From SZUA-521 sp041738285 (lineage in GTDB: Bacteria; Pseudomonadota; Gammaproteobacteria; Pseudomonadales; Azotimanducaceae), in the NCBI GenBank assembly GCA_041738285.1, contig JBGSQB010000190.1, forward strand, positions 1 through 13,435: 13,435 nt of DNA, given 5' to 3'. Below are positions 7,897-13,435 of this stretch, in pieces (the first letter of the stretch is position 1; each line of letters starts with the position of its first letter). A program made the translations under genes and the position numbers. The notes beneath the pieces are model-generated. The model was not told the origin of the DNA, searched no databases, and saw nothing but the letters and a program-made list of their open reading frames with translations.

Positions 7897-8869
7897 GCAC
7901 ACATTGCTCGAAGCGGTGAACCTCGCGCTTCGGCGGGCGATGAGCGAAGACGAGCGGGTGCTGGTGCTCGGTGAAGACGTCGGCATCGACGGCGGTGTGT
8001 TTCGCGCGACCGACGGCCTGTACCAGGCTTTCGGCGCTCAGCGTGTGTTCGACACGCCCCTCGCCGAAACCGTGATCGCGGGCGCAGCAATCGGACTCGC
8101 CACCCAGGGATTCCGACCGGTTGCGGAAATACAGTTCATGGGCTTCATCTACTCGACCATCGATCAGATGGTCAATCACGCATCACGTCTGCGCAATCGA
8201 ACGCGCGGACGGCTGACCTGCCCAATGGTGTTGCGCGCCCCTTTTGGTGGCGGCATCCGGGCACCGGAACATCACTCGGAAAGCGCTGAGGCGATGTTCG
8301 CGCACATACCTGGCTTGCGGGTCGTAATCCCCTCTTCTCCGACTCGCGCCTACGGGCTGTTGCTAGCCGCCATCGCCGACCCCGATCCGGTGGTGTTCCT
8401 GGAACCCAAGCGCATCTACCGCGCGTTCAAGGAAGACATCGACACGTCCAGCGCTCCCCTACCGCTGGATCGGTGCTTCGTCACGCGACCTGGCCGCGAC
8501 GTGACGGTGGTTACGTGGGGCGCGATGCACGTCGAAGCGCTCGATGCCGCGGCCATCGTCGAGGACGAGGACATCGATGTGGAAGTCATCGACGTGGCGA
8601 CGCTCAAACCACTCGATGAAGCCACGATCCTAGAATCGGTAACGCGCACCGGACGGCTCGTGATCGCACATGAGGCGCCATTGACTGCAGGTTTCGGCGC
8701 AGAGATCGCTGCACGTATTGCGGAAAAGGGTTTGTTCGATCTCAAGGCACCGATCCGGCGCGTGGCCGGCTGGGATACGGTGATGCCACTACCGAAACTC
8801 GAACGTCTGTACATGCCGACAGCCGCTCAGATCGTCAACGCGATTCGATCCGTGATGGCGTACCAATGA
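7889..8869 (+). CDS. 2-oxo acid dehydrogenase E1 component, beta subunit
   Basis: A 326-residue transketolase-type beta subunit, full length for the family. Conserved blocks are VLVLGEDVGIDGGVFRATDGL (24-44), RVFDTPLAE with the ThDP-activating glutamate E60, PFGGGIRAPEHHSES with H128/H129, and IPGLRVVIPSSPTRAYGLL (140-158). The C-terminal domain (about 200-326) contains VEVIDVATLKPLDEATI and the AHEAPLTAGFGAEIAA segment. It pairs with the preceding alpha subunit into an alpha2-beta2 E1 that binds E2. The start ATG 7889 lies inside the end of the alpha gene, with a purine-rich GGCGGAG stretch upstream, so translation is coupled. Its stop overlaps the E2 start by 4 bp (ATGA). Pyruvate and branched-chain E1-beta are hard to tell apart from these motifs. 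Confidence 0.94.
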   Translation: MPEHTLLEAVNLALRRAMSEDERVLVLGEDVGIDGGVFRATDGLYQAFGAQRVFDTPLAETVIAGAAIGLATQGFRPVAEIQFMGFIYSTIDQMVNHASRLRNRTRGRLTCPMVLRAPFGGGIRAPEHHSESAEAMFAHIPGLRVVIPSSPTRAYGLLLAAIADPDPVVFLEPKRIYRAFKEDIDTSSAPLPLDRCFVTRPGRDVTVVTWGAMHVEALDAAAIVEDEDIDVEVIDVATLKPLDEATILESVTRTGRLVIAHEAPLTAGFGAEIAARIAEKGLFDLKAPIRRVAGWDTVMPLPKLERLYMPTAAQIVNAIRSVMAYQ

Positions 8870-10002
8870 ACAGCACACGGACCTTCTTGCTGCCGGATCT
8901 CGGTGAGGGCCTGACCGAGGCAGAGATCGTGACGTGGCTTGTCGGACCCGGCGATCGTGTCGTCGCCGGCCAGCCGCTGGTGGCGGTAGAGACCGACAAG
9001 GCCGTGGTGGAAATTCCTTCACCGCAGTCCGGACGCATCGCACGCCTCGGTGCCATCGTCGGCGAGCATCTCGCGGTGGGTGCTGCGCTGGTTGAATTCG
9101 AAGCCGACTCGGCCTGCACAGATACGGGGGTACTGGTTGGGCAGTTGTCCGGCGAACGTGATTCGCCCGCACCTCGAACACGAACCGCACCGAAGCCACC
9201 GGGGCCGGACCGCTCGGTCACGGTCACGGTCAAGGCAAGCCCGGCGGCCCGCAAGAAGGCGAGCGAGCTCGGTATCGACATCGGTACGGTGGCAGGCTCG
9301 GGTCCGGACGGTGTCATCCAACTAGCAGATGTAGTCGCAAGCAGATCGAGGGAAGCGGTCGACGCGCACGGTGAGCAGGTACTGCACGGCGTGCGCCGTG
9401 CCATGGCCAGGCGCATGGCGGATGCCCACCGCCGCGTCGTCCCCGCATCCGTCACGGACGTCGCCGACATCCATGATTGGCAATCGTCGCGGCCCCTGCC
9501 GCGACTGATACGGGCCGTCGTCGCCGCCTGTCGCGAGGCACCGCACCTGCACGCCGCATTCGACGATGAGCAGGAACTGCTGACGCCGCTCACCCAGATC
9601 GATCTTGGCGTCGCGATGGAGACCGATGACGGACTATTCGTACCCGTACTGCGGGATGCCGGCCAGTATCGCAATGCGGCGGATATCGAGGGGGCGCTCG
9701 ACACGCTGACTGCGACTGTGCGCAACCGAGCGGTTACACAGGAGCAGATGCGGGGTCAGAGCATTACACTGTCGAACTACGGCGCCGTCGGCGGCCGCTT
9801 CGCGACCATGGTCGTCGTACCACCCCAGGTCGCAATCGTTGGGGCGGGTCGCATCTTCGAGCACATTGCACTTGTTTCCGGCGCGGCCGTGGCCAGACGC
9901 ACGTTGCCACTGTCGCTGACCTTCGACCACCGAGTTGTCACAGGCGTCGAGGCATGTCGATTCATGAATGCCATGATCGATGATCTTCGGAGGCCAACAT
10001 GA
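8866..10002 (+). CDS. 2-oxo acid dehydrogenase E2, lipoyl acyltransferase
   Basis: A 378-residue E2 core protein that moves the acyl group from lipoyl-lysine to coenzyme A. One lipoyl domain (about 5-80) carries the modified lysine K45 in ETDKAVVEIPSP. A Pro/Ala/Arg-rich linker (about 98-118) leads to a peripheral-subunit-binding domain (about 124-158, ASPAARKKASELGIDIGTV) that would bind E1 or E3. The catalytic domain (about 172-378) has LTFDHRVVTG, with active-site His355; threonine 359 replaces the aspartate of the common DHRxxDG form. The segment after DVADIHDW is shorter than in typical E2 proteins, making the catalytic domain compact. ATG 8866 overlaps the E1-beta stop, and its own stop overlaps an ATG just upstream of the next gene. 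No E3 gene is present in the window, so a shared lipoamide dehydrogenase must be assumed. Confidence 0.93.
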   Translation: MNSTRTFLLPDLGEGLTEAEIVTWLVGPGDRVVAGQPLVAVETDKAVVEIPSPQSGRIARLGAIVGEHLAVGAALVEFEADSACTDTGVLVGQLSGERDSPAPRTRTAPKPPGPDRSVTVTVKASPAARKKASELGIDIGTVAGSGPDGVIQLADVVASRSREAVDAHGEQVLHGVRRAMARRMADAHRRVVPASVTDVADIHDWQSSRPLPRLIRAVVAACREAPHLHAAFDDEQELLTPLTQIDLGVAMETDDGLFVPVLRDAGQYRNAADIEGALDTLTATVRNRAVTQEQMRGQSITLSNYGAVGGRFATMVVVPPQVAIVGAGRIFEHIALVSGAAVARRTLPLSLTFDHRVVTGVEACRFMNAMIDDLRRPT

Positions 10003-10008
10003 GAGGAG
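10002..10008 (+). promoter_or_regulatory. Ribosome binding site of the amino acid dehydrogenase
   Basis: AGAGGAG ends 8 bp before ATG 10017. It lies just downstream of the alternative ATG at 9999, which therefore lacks it, so the site supports the 10017 start. Confidence 0.65.
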
Positions 10009-10016
10009 CCGAGCCG

Positions 10017-11117
10017 ATGGCGTTCCAGTTTGCGGACGAATTGGGTCCAGCCAAGATCATCGAGATCTACGATCCCACGACCACGCTTCGCGCCGTGCTG
10101 GTCGTGGACAATGTTGCCATTGGCCCTGCGATCGGCGGCGTACGGATGGCGGCAGACGCAACCGTCACCGAGTGCTTCCGACTCGCGCGGGCGATGACAC
10201 TGAAGAACGCCGCTGCGGATCTACCCCATGGCGGCGGCAAGTCGGTCATCATTGCCGATCCCGCCGCACCCATCGCAATCAAGGAACGACTGATCCGCAG
10301 CTTCGCCCATGCGATCCGCGACGTCGCTGACTACATTCCGGGCCCCGACATGGGCACCAACGAAACGGCGATGGCGTGGATTCGGGACGTGACGGGACGC
10401 GCCGTGGGTTTGCCACGCGAAATCGGGGGCATTCCGCTCGACGAGATCGGTGCCACGGGCCTCGGCGTCGTCGCCTCGGTCGAGGCCGCACAATCGTTCT
10501 GCGACCTGCGCATCGACGGCGCACGCGTGGTCGTGCAGGGATTTGGATCGGTTGGCAAACATGCCGCCCGACTTCTGGCCCAGCGCGGGGCACGCCTGGT
10601 TGGTGTGTCCGACAGCCAAGGCGCCGTCGTCCACCCGGCGGGCTTCGATGTCGCGGATCTGATCGCTTTCAAGGACAGCGGGCGCTCGGTCTCCGACTTT
10701 CCCGTGGGCCAACGCGTGTCTGAGCACGAACTGATTGCGCTGGATTGTGATATCTGGATCCCGGCTGCGCGACCCGACGTTCTGCGATCGGAAAATGTCG
10801 ATGCACTCAAGGCGAAAGTCGTCGCCCAGGGTGCCAACATTCCCGCCACCATGGAGGCCGAGCGCAAGCTCGCCGCGCGTGGCGTGCTCGTATTACCCGA
10901 CTTCATCGCCAACGCGGGCGGCGTCATCTGCGCGAGCGTCGAGTATCACGGGGGTACCCAGGCCCAGGCGACCGAAACCATCGTCGCAAAGATACGGGCC
11001 AACACACACGAGGTACTGACGCGCGCCGCCCGTAGCGGTCGCACTCCTCGCGAAGCAGCAATGGAATTCGCGTCGGAGCGTGTGAAGCGCGCGATGAGCT
11101 TTCACCGCACCGGTTGA
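10017..11117 (+). CDS. Leu/Phe/Val-type amino acid dehydrogenase
   Basis: A 366-residue NAD-dependent amino acid dehydrogenase of the Glu/Leu/Phe/Val family, which oxidatively deaminates an amino acid to its 2-oxo acid. The N-terminal catalytic domain has GPAIGGVRM (36-44), TLKNAAADLPHGGGKSVI with lysines K63 and K75, and PGPDMGTNE with D111. The dinucleotide domain has GFGSVG (175-180) and D199 at the end of the second strand, as in NAD-specific leucine dehydrogenases. QGANIPAT and PDFIANAGGVI complete the signature. Length fits leucine dehydrogenase rather than the longer glutamate enzymes. I choose ATG 10017 over ATG 9999 because of the strong AGAGGAG 8 bp upstream. It closes the operon with E1/E2, which fits feeding branched-chain 2-oxo acids to that complex. 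Whether leucine, valine or phenylalanine is preferred cannot be read here. Confidence 0.93.
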   Translation: MAFQFADELGPAKIIEIYDPTTTLRAVLVVDNVAIGPAIGGVRMAADATVTECFRLARAMTLKNAAADLPHGGGKSVIIADPAAPIAIKERLIRSFAHAIRDVADYIPGPDMGTNETAMAWIRDVTGRAVGLPREIGGIPLDEIGATGLGVVASVEAAQSFCDLRIDGARVVVQGFGSVGKHAARLLAQRGARLVGVSDSQGAVVHPAGFDVADLIAFKDSGRSVSDFPVGQRVSEHELIALDCDIWIPAARPDVLRSENVDALKAKVVAQGANIPATMEAERKLAARGVLVLPDFIANAGGVICASVEYHGGTQAQATETIVAKIRANTHEVLTRAARSGRTPREAAMEFASERVKRAMSFHRTG

Positions 11118-11123
11118 ACCGCC

Positions 11124-11948
11124 TTACGTCTCGTTGCGAACGGCGACACGATCCCACACCGAACGAAACGAGTCGTCCGCGCCCAGAAGGTGCTGCGCAG
11201 GGCTGCGCTTGTCGATGTGACCGATCAAGTGCTTGTAGGTACCGTAGCCGCACAACTCGCGCAGTCGCGGTGAGAAGCTCATGATCGTCTCGAGCGGAAT
11301 CCCGAGCTGCTGGTTCTCCTGCTGTCGAAGGAAACCCGCACAGTAATTCATCGCGATACCCACGCGGCGCTGCGACGTGTGATTGGCGCCTCCGCCATGC
11401 CATAGACTGCCGTTCCAGATCAGCACACTGCCTTTACGCATCTCTGCGGGAATGCTCTCGTGATGCGCGCCGAATATCGGCTTATCGGGCCAAAGGTGGC
11501 TGCCGGGTACGATGCGCGTCGCACCATTGGCCGCGGTGAAATCGGTGATCGCCCACATCGAGTTGCAGACCAACGGCACATGCGGCCGGGGCAAGTTGAT
11601 GAGCGTGTCGTCGGCATGCAGCGGCTGTGCGGTCTCGTCAGCATCGATCGCAATCGATGACAACGAAGATATGAGACAACCCGCATCGAGCACTCCTTCG
11701 ATGATTGGCAGCACTGCGGGATGCACGGGAACCTTGGCAAACACAGCGTCACGCGCCAGCAGATTGTAAAGGCGCACCGTACGATGCCCCTCAAAGGCAT
11801 TATTTCCGGGAACAGCGCCCAGTTGCCCTTCCAGCGCCTGAAGGCTGCGAGCGATGGCGTCGATCAGTTCCGGCTCAATCGCATTGTCGACCACGGTGTA
11901 GCCAACGCTGCCGATGCGCTCCAGATGACCCGCAACTTCGATGGCCAT
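11124..11948 (-). CDS. Phytanoyl-CoA dioxygenase (PhyH) family oxygenase
   Basis: A 274-residue double-stranded beta-helix oxygenase dependent on Fe(II) and probably 2-oxoglutarate. The iron triad is visible as H111-x-D113 in PLHADDTLI and H184 in NGSLWHGGGANH. The arginine that would bind the 2-oxoglutarate carboxylate is R194 or R195 in TSQRRVGIAMNY. GATRIVPGSHLW (142-153) is typical of the PhyH group. The natural substrate is unknown; the family hydroxylates lipids, amino acids and natural products. I chose ATG 11948, which gives MAIEVAGHLERIGSVGYTVV; an in-frame GTG at 11999 would add 17 unremarkable residues, and neither start has a strong ribosome binding site. The gene converges on the amino acid dehydrogenase with 6 bp between stop codons and is divergent from the serine hydrolase across the MITE-like element. 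Confidence 0.88.
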   Translation of the reverse strand: MAIEVAGHLERIGSVGYTVVDNAIEPELIDAIARSLQALEGQLGAVPGNNAFEGHRTVRLYNLLARDAVFAKVPVHPAVLPIIEGVLDAGCLISSLSSIAIDADETAQPLHADDTLINLPRPHVPLVCNSMWAITDFTAANGATRIVPGSHLWPDKPIFGAHHESIPAEMRKGSVLIWNGSLWHGGGANHTSQRRVGIAMNYCAGFLRQQENQQLGIPLETIMSFSPRLRELCGYGTYKHLIGHIDKRSPAQHLLGADDSFRSVWDRVAVRNET

Positions 11949-12006
11949 GGGCGTTTCCGATGAAAGACCATCTCGAACGATACGCGCATGTTCGCCCACG
12001 CTCTAG

Positions 12007-12022
12007 GGAACCTCTGAACAAG
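12007..12022 (+). repeat. Left terminal inverted repeat of the MITE-like element
   Basis: GGAACCTCTGAACAAG, the mirror of 12147-12162 with one mismatch (C against G at position 5). CTAG precedes it. Confidence 0.8.
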
Positions 12023-12146
12023 GTCTATTTCCGCCATGGCCGCGTTGGGGCGCACTCCGGAAGCATCGCGAACTTACAGCATTTTCGCGATTTGCCTCCG
12101 GGCGCCGCGCGCCGCACGCCCCGCCTTGCCCTGACAAAAACATCCA

Positions 12147-12162
12147 CTTGTTCAGAGCTTCC
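12147..12162 (-). repeat. Right terminal inverted repeat of the MITE-like element
   Basis: Reads GGAAGCTCTGAACAAG on the minus strand, matching the left end at 15 of 16 bases. CTAG follows it at 12163-12166, and homology stops exactly there. Confidence 0.8.
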
Positions 12163-12209
12163 CTAGGCAGCGACAGTCGGTATTTCTACAATCGTGGCTC
12201 ACGATGGCT

Positions 12210-12215
12210 GGAAGG
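12210..12215 (+). promoter_or_regulatory. Ribosome binding site of the serine hydrolase gene
   Basis: GGAAGG, 6 bp before ATG 12222. It sits inside the longer in-frame version starting at ATG 12204, whose own upstream is not purine-rich, so it favours the 12222 start. A TACAAT at 12187-12192 could be a -10 element, but no matching -35 is seen. Confidence 0.55.
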
Positions 12216-12221
12216 CACTCA

Positions 12222-13388
12222 ATGAGCACTCGGAATCTCTTCGTTGTCGACCCCGCAGAGTTGGGCATGCATGGCGGCAAGATCCGCGATCTTACGCTGC
12301 GGGTCGAGAAGGACGTCGAGGATGGACTATTGCCCGCGTGCCAGTTCGCCATCGCACGGCATGGACGCATCGCTCAGTTCGGCTGGTTCGGCCAATCGCA
12401 GCGGAACTCGCTGTTCAATGTGTTCTCCTGCACCAAGGCAATCACATCAGCCGCAGCGTGGTTACTGATTCAGGACGGCAAGCTCGACATCGGCGAGCGC
12501 GTCGCAGACATCGTTCCCGAGTTCGCAAGCAATGGGAAGGGCGCGATCACCGTCGAGCAGTTATTCACCCACACGGCAGGGTTTCCGCATGCCCCGTTCC
12601 GACCGACTGAATGGAACGATCGCAAGCGTCGACTTCAGCGCCTGTCGGAGTGGACGCTCAATTGGGAGCCTGCCAGCCGGTTCGAGTACCACCCGACTTC
12701 GAGCATGTACGTGATCGCCGAGATCATCGAGCGCCGCTCACACACGCCCTTCGAGACATTCGTGAAGCAACGCATCATCGACGCGCTCGGCATCGAAGAT
12801 CTGTATCTCGGCTGTCCCGATAGCGAACATCACCGGATTCTGGACGTCGTGCACGTGGGCGAGGCGCTCACTGCCGCCGACTATCGCGCATTGGGCATGC
12901 CCGAGCCGCCGGTGACGGAAGTGACGGAAGAGGCGCTCACCAACTTCAACGACGCCGCAGTGCGGCGTGTTCCCATCCCGGGTGGTGGCGCAGTAGCGAC
13001 CGCGGCTGCGATGGCGCTATTCTATCAGGGCCTGCTCGACGGTGGCGTGAGCCTTGCCGGCCGCAAGGTGTGGGCGGATGAAACGATCAGCCAGGCGCTC
13101 ACGGTACGCACCGAGCTGCCGGACTTTTTCGGCACGCCTGTGCATCGTGCGTTGGGTGTCGTCATCGCCGGCGACGCGCGTCGCAATGCGCGCGGCTTCG
13201 GTCACGCCAATTCGGAACTCGCCTTCGGCCACGGTGGCGCGGGCGGTCAGATCGCCTGGGCCGATCCGGCGACGGGCATCTCCTTCGCCTATTGCACGAA
13301 TGGTCACGACCGCAATCCACTGCGCCAGGGCCGCCGCGGCGTGTCGCTGTCGAATCGCGCCGCAATCTGCGCGCTGGCGGACGACTGA
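12222..13388 (+). CDS. Serine hydrolase, beta-lactamase (class C)/esterase fold
   Basis: A 388-residue protein of the beta-lactamase-related family, which includes class C beta-lactamases, D-alanyl-D-alanine carboxypeptidases and family VIII esterases. The nucleophile motif is S69-C-T-K72 in NVFSCTKAITS. LFTHTAGFP (114-122) is the usual motif after it. The second motif is Y156-H-P in RFEYHPTSSMYVIAEIIE, where the lactamase YxN asparagine is replaced. The third motif is H337-G-G in AFGHGGAGGQIAWADP. No signal peptide is visible, which speaks for a cytoplasmic esterase or amidase rather than a periplasmic antibiotic-resistance enzyme. Length is normal. The start at 12222 is set by GGAAGG 6 bp upstream. 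It lies 55 bp downstream of the MITE-like element's right CTAG and is divergent from the PhyH gene. Its substrate cannot be inferred. Confidence 0.9.
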   Translation: MSTRNLFVVDPAELGMHGGKIRDLTLRVEKDVEDGLLPACQFAIARHGRIAQFGWFGQSQRNSLFNVFSCTKAITSAAAWLLIQDGKLDIGERVADIVPEFASNGKGAITVEQLFTHTAGFPHAPFRPTEWNDRKRRLQRLSEWTLNWEPASRFEYHPTSSMYVIAEIIERRSHTPFETFVKQRIIDALGIEDLYLGCPDSEHHRILDVVHVGEALTAADYRALGMPEPPVTEVTEEALTNFNDAAVRRVPIPGGGAVATAAAMALFYQGLLDGGVSLAGRKVWADETISQALTVRTELPDFFGTPVHRALGVVIAGDARRNARGFGHANSELAFGHGGAGGQIAWADPATGISFAYCTNGHDRNPLRQGRRGVSLSNRAAICALADD

Positions 13389-13396
13389 GGGAATTG

Positions 13397-13430
13397 GGGG
13401 ACAGGGAAATAGGGGACAGTTGTCCTATTT
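13397..13430. repeat. REP-like repeat with bulged hairpin at the window edge
   Basis: GGGGACAG occurs twice, 15 bp apart (13397-13404 and 13412-13419). The second copy sits in an imperfect hairpin: AAATAGG...GGAC pairs with GTCC...TATTT (13407-13430), with two extra G residues on the left arm. This bulged form and the short GGGGACAG units resemble sequences I associate with REP elements and their Y1-type (RAYT) transposases in gammaproteobacteria. The window ends before any transposase gene can be seen. It begins 8 bp after the hydrolase stop codon and may also act as that gene's transcript end. Confidence 0.5.
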
Positions 13431-13435
13431 CGGAT

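Larger units (their letters stand above)
12007..12162. mobile_element. MITE-like element with IS5-type ends and CTAG target duplication
   Basis: A 156-bp segment bounded by 16-bp terminal inverted repeats matching at 15 of 16 bases (12007-12022 and 12147-12162; GGAACCTCTGAACAAG against GGAAGCTCTGAACAAG). It is flanked on both sides by CTAG (12003-12006 and 12163-12166), as expected of the 4-bp duplication made by IS5-group transposases, whose targets follow YTAR. The inside has no credible ORF but has strong secondary structure: ATCGCGAA/TTCGCGAT at 12065-12072 and 12084-12091 is a perfect 8-bp stem with an 11-nt loop, with partly complementary G+C-rich arms outside it. It is therefore a non-autonomous element moved in trans by a related transposase elsewhere. 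CTAG is self-complementary, so it could also be part of the inverted repeat. Family naming is from memory of such ends. Confidence 0.75.

Noticed and set aside
6802..7986. 394-codon minus-strand open frame opposite E1-alpha
   Set aside because: No domain is seen, and the opposite strand carries the complete ThDP motif and a normal-length E1-alpha.
12148..12192. Promoter for the hydrolase using a TTGTTC in the MITE end as -35 and TACAAT as -10
   Set aside because: The spacing between them is 33 bp, far from the 16-18 bp needed.
12222..13388. Reading the serine hydrolase as a true antibiotic-resistance beta-lactamase
   Set aside because: The second motif is YHP rather than YxN and no signal peptide is visible, so a resistance role is not supported.

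Overview
The window reads as high-G+C (above 60% by eye) proteobacterial chromosome. The gene families, the IS5-type terminal repeats and the short GGGGACAG repeats near the right edge suggest a gammaproteobacterium of the Xanthomonadales/Steroidobacter kind. That placement is inference from style, not from a marker gene. There are no rRNA, tRNA, CRISPR or phage genes. Coding density is very high.

Layout. (1) 66-5014, minus strand: a probable four-gene operon, in transcription order a membrane-bound hybrid histidine kinase with its own receiver domain, an AGCS-family sodium:alanine/glycine symporter, a UspA-type universal stress protein, and a ChrR-like double-cupin protein. (2) 5093-11117, plus strand, divergent from the kinase across 78 bp: an amidohydrolase of the N-acyl-D-amino-acid deacylase superfamily, then E1-alpha, E1-beta and E2 of a 2-oxo acid dehydrogenase complex, then a Leu/Phe/Val-type amino acid dehydrogenase. 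The last four genes overlap by 4-8 bp or are otherwise tightly coupled. (3) 11124-11948, minus strand: a phytanoyl-CoA dioxygenase (PhyH) family oxygenase, convergent with the dehydrogenase with only 6 bp between stop codons. (4) 12222-13388, plus strand: a serine hydrolase of the beta-lactamase/class C fold. A 156-bp MITE-like element with 16-bp terminal inverted repeats and a CTAG duplication sits between these last two divergent genes. (5) The right edge enters a REP-like repeat.

How the genes fit together (inference): the symporter would import small amino acids and the amidohydrolase could release amino acids from N-acylated or cyclic precursors. The amino acid dehydrogenase would deaminate branched-chain or aromatic amino acids to 2-oxo acids, and E1/E2 would convert these to acyl-CoA. 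E3 (lipoamide dehydrogenase) is not in the window and would have to come from elsewhere. The divergent kinase could sense a related substrate and adjust transport. The window is therefore mostly a metabolic amino-acid-use locus. The least ordinary items are the small non-autonomous transposable element, the REP-like edge repeat and the divergent metal site of the amidohydrolase. I did not find convincing evidence of a wholly new system.
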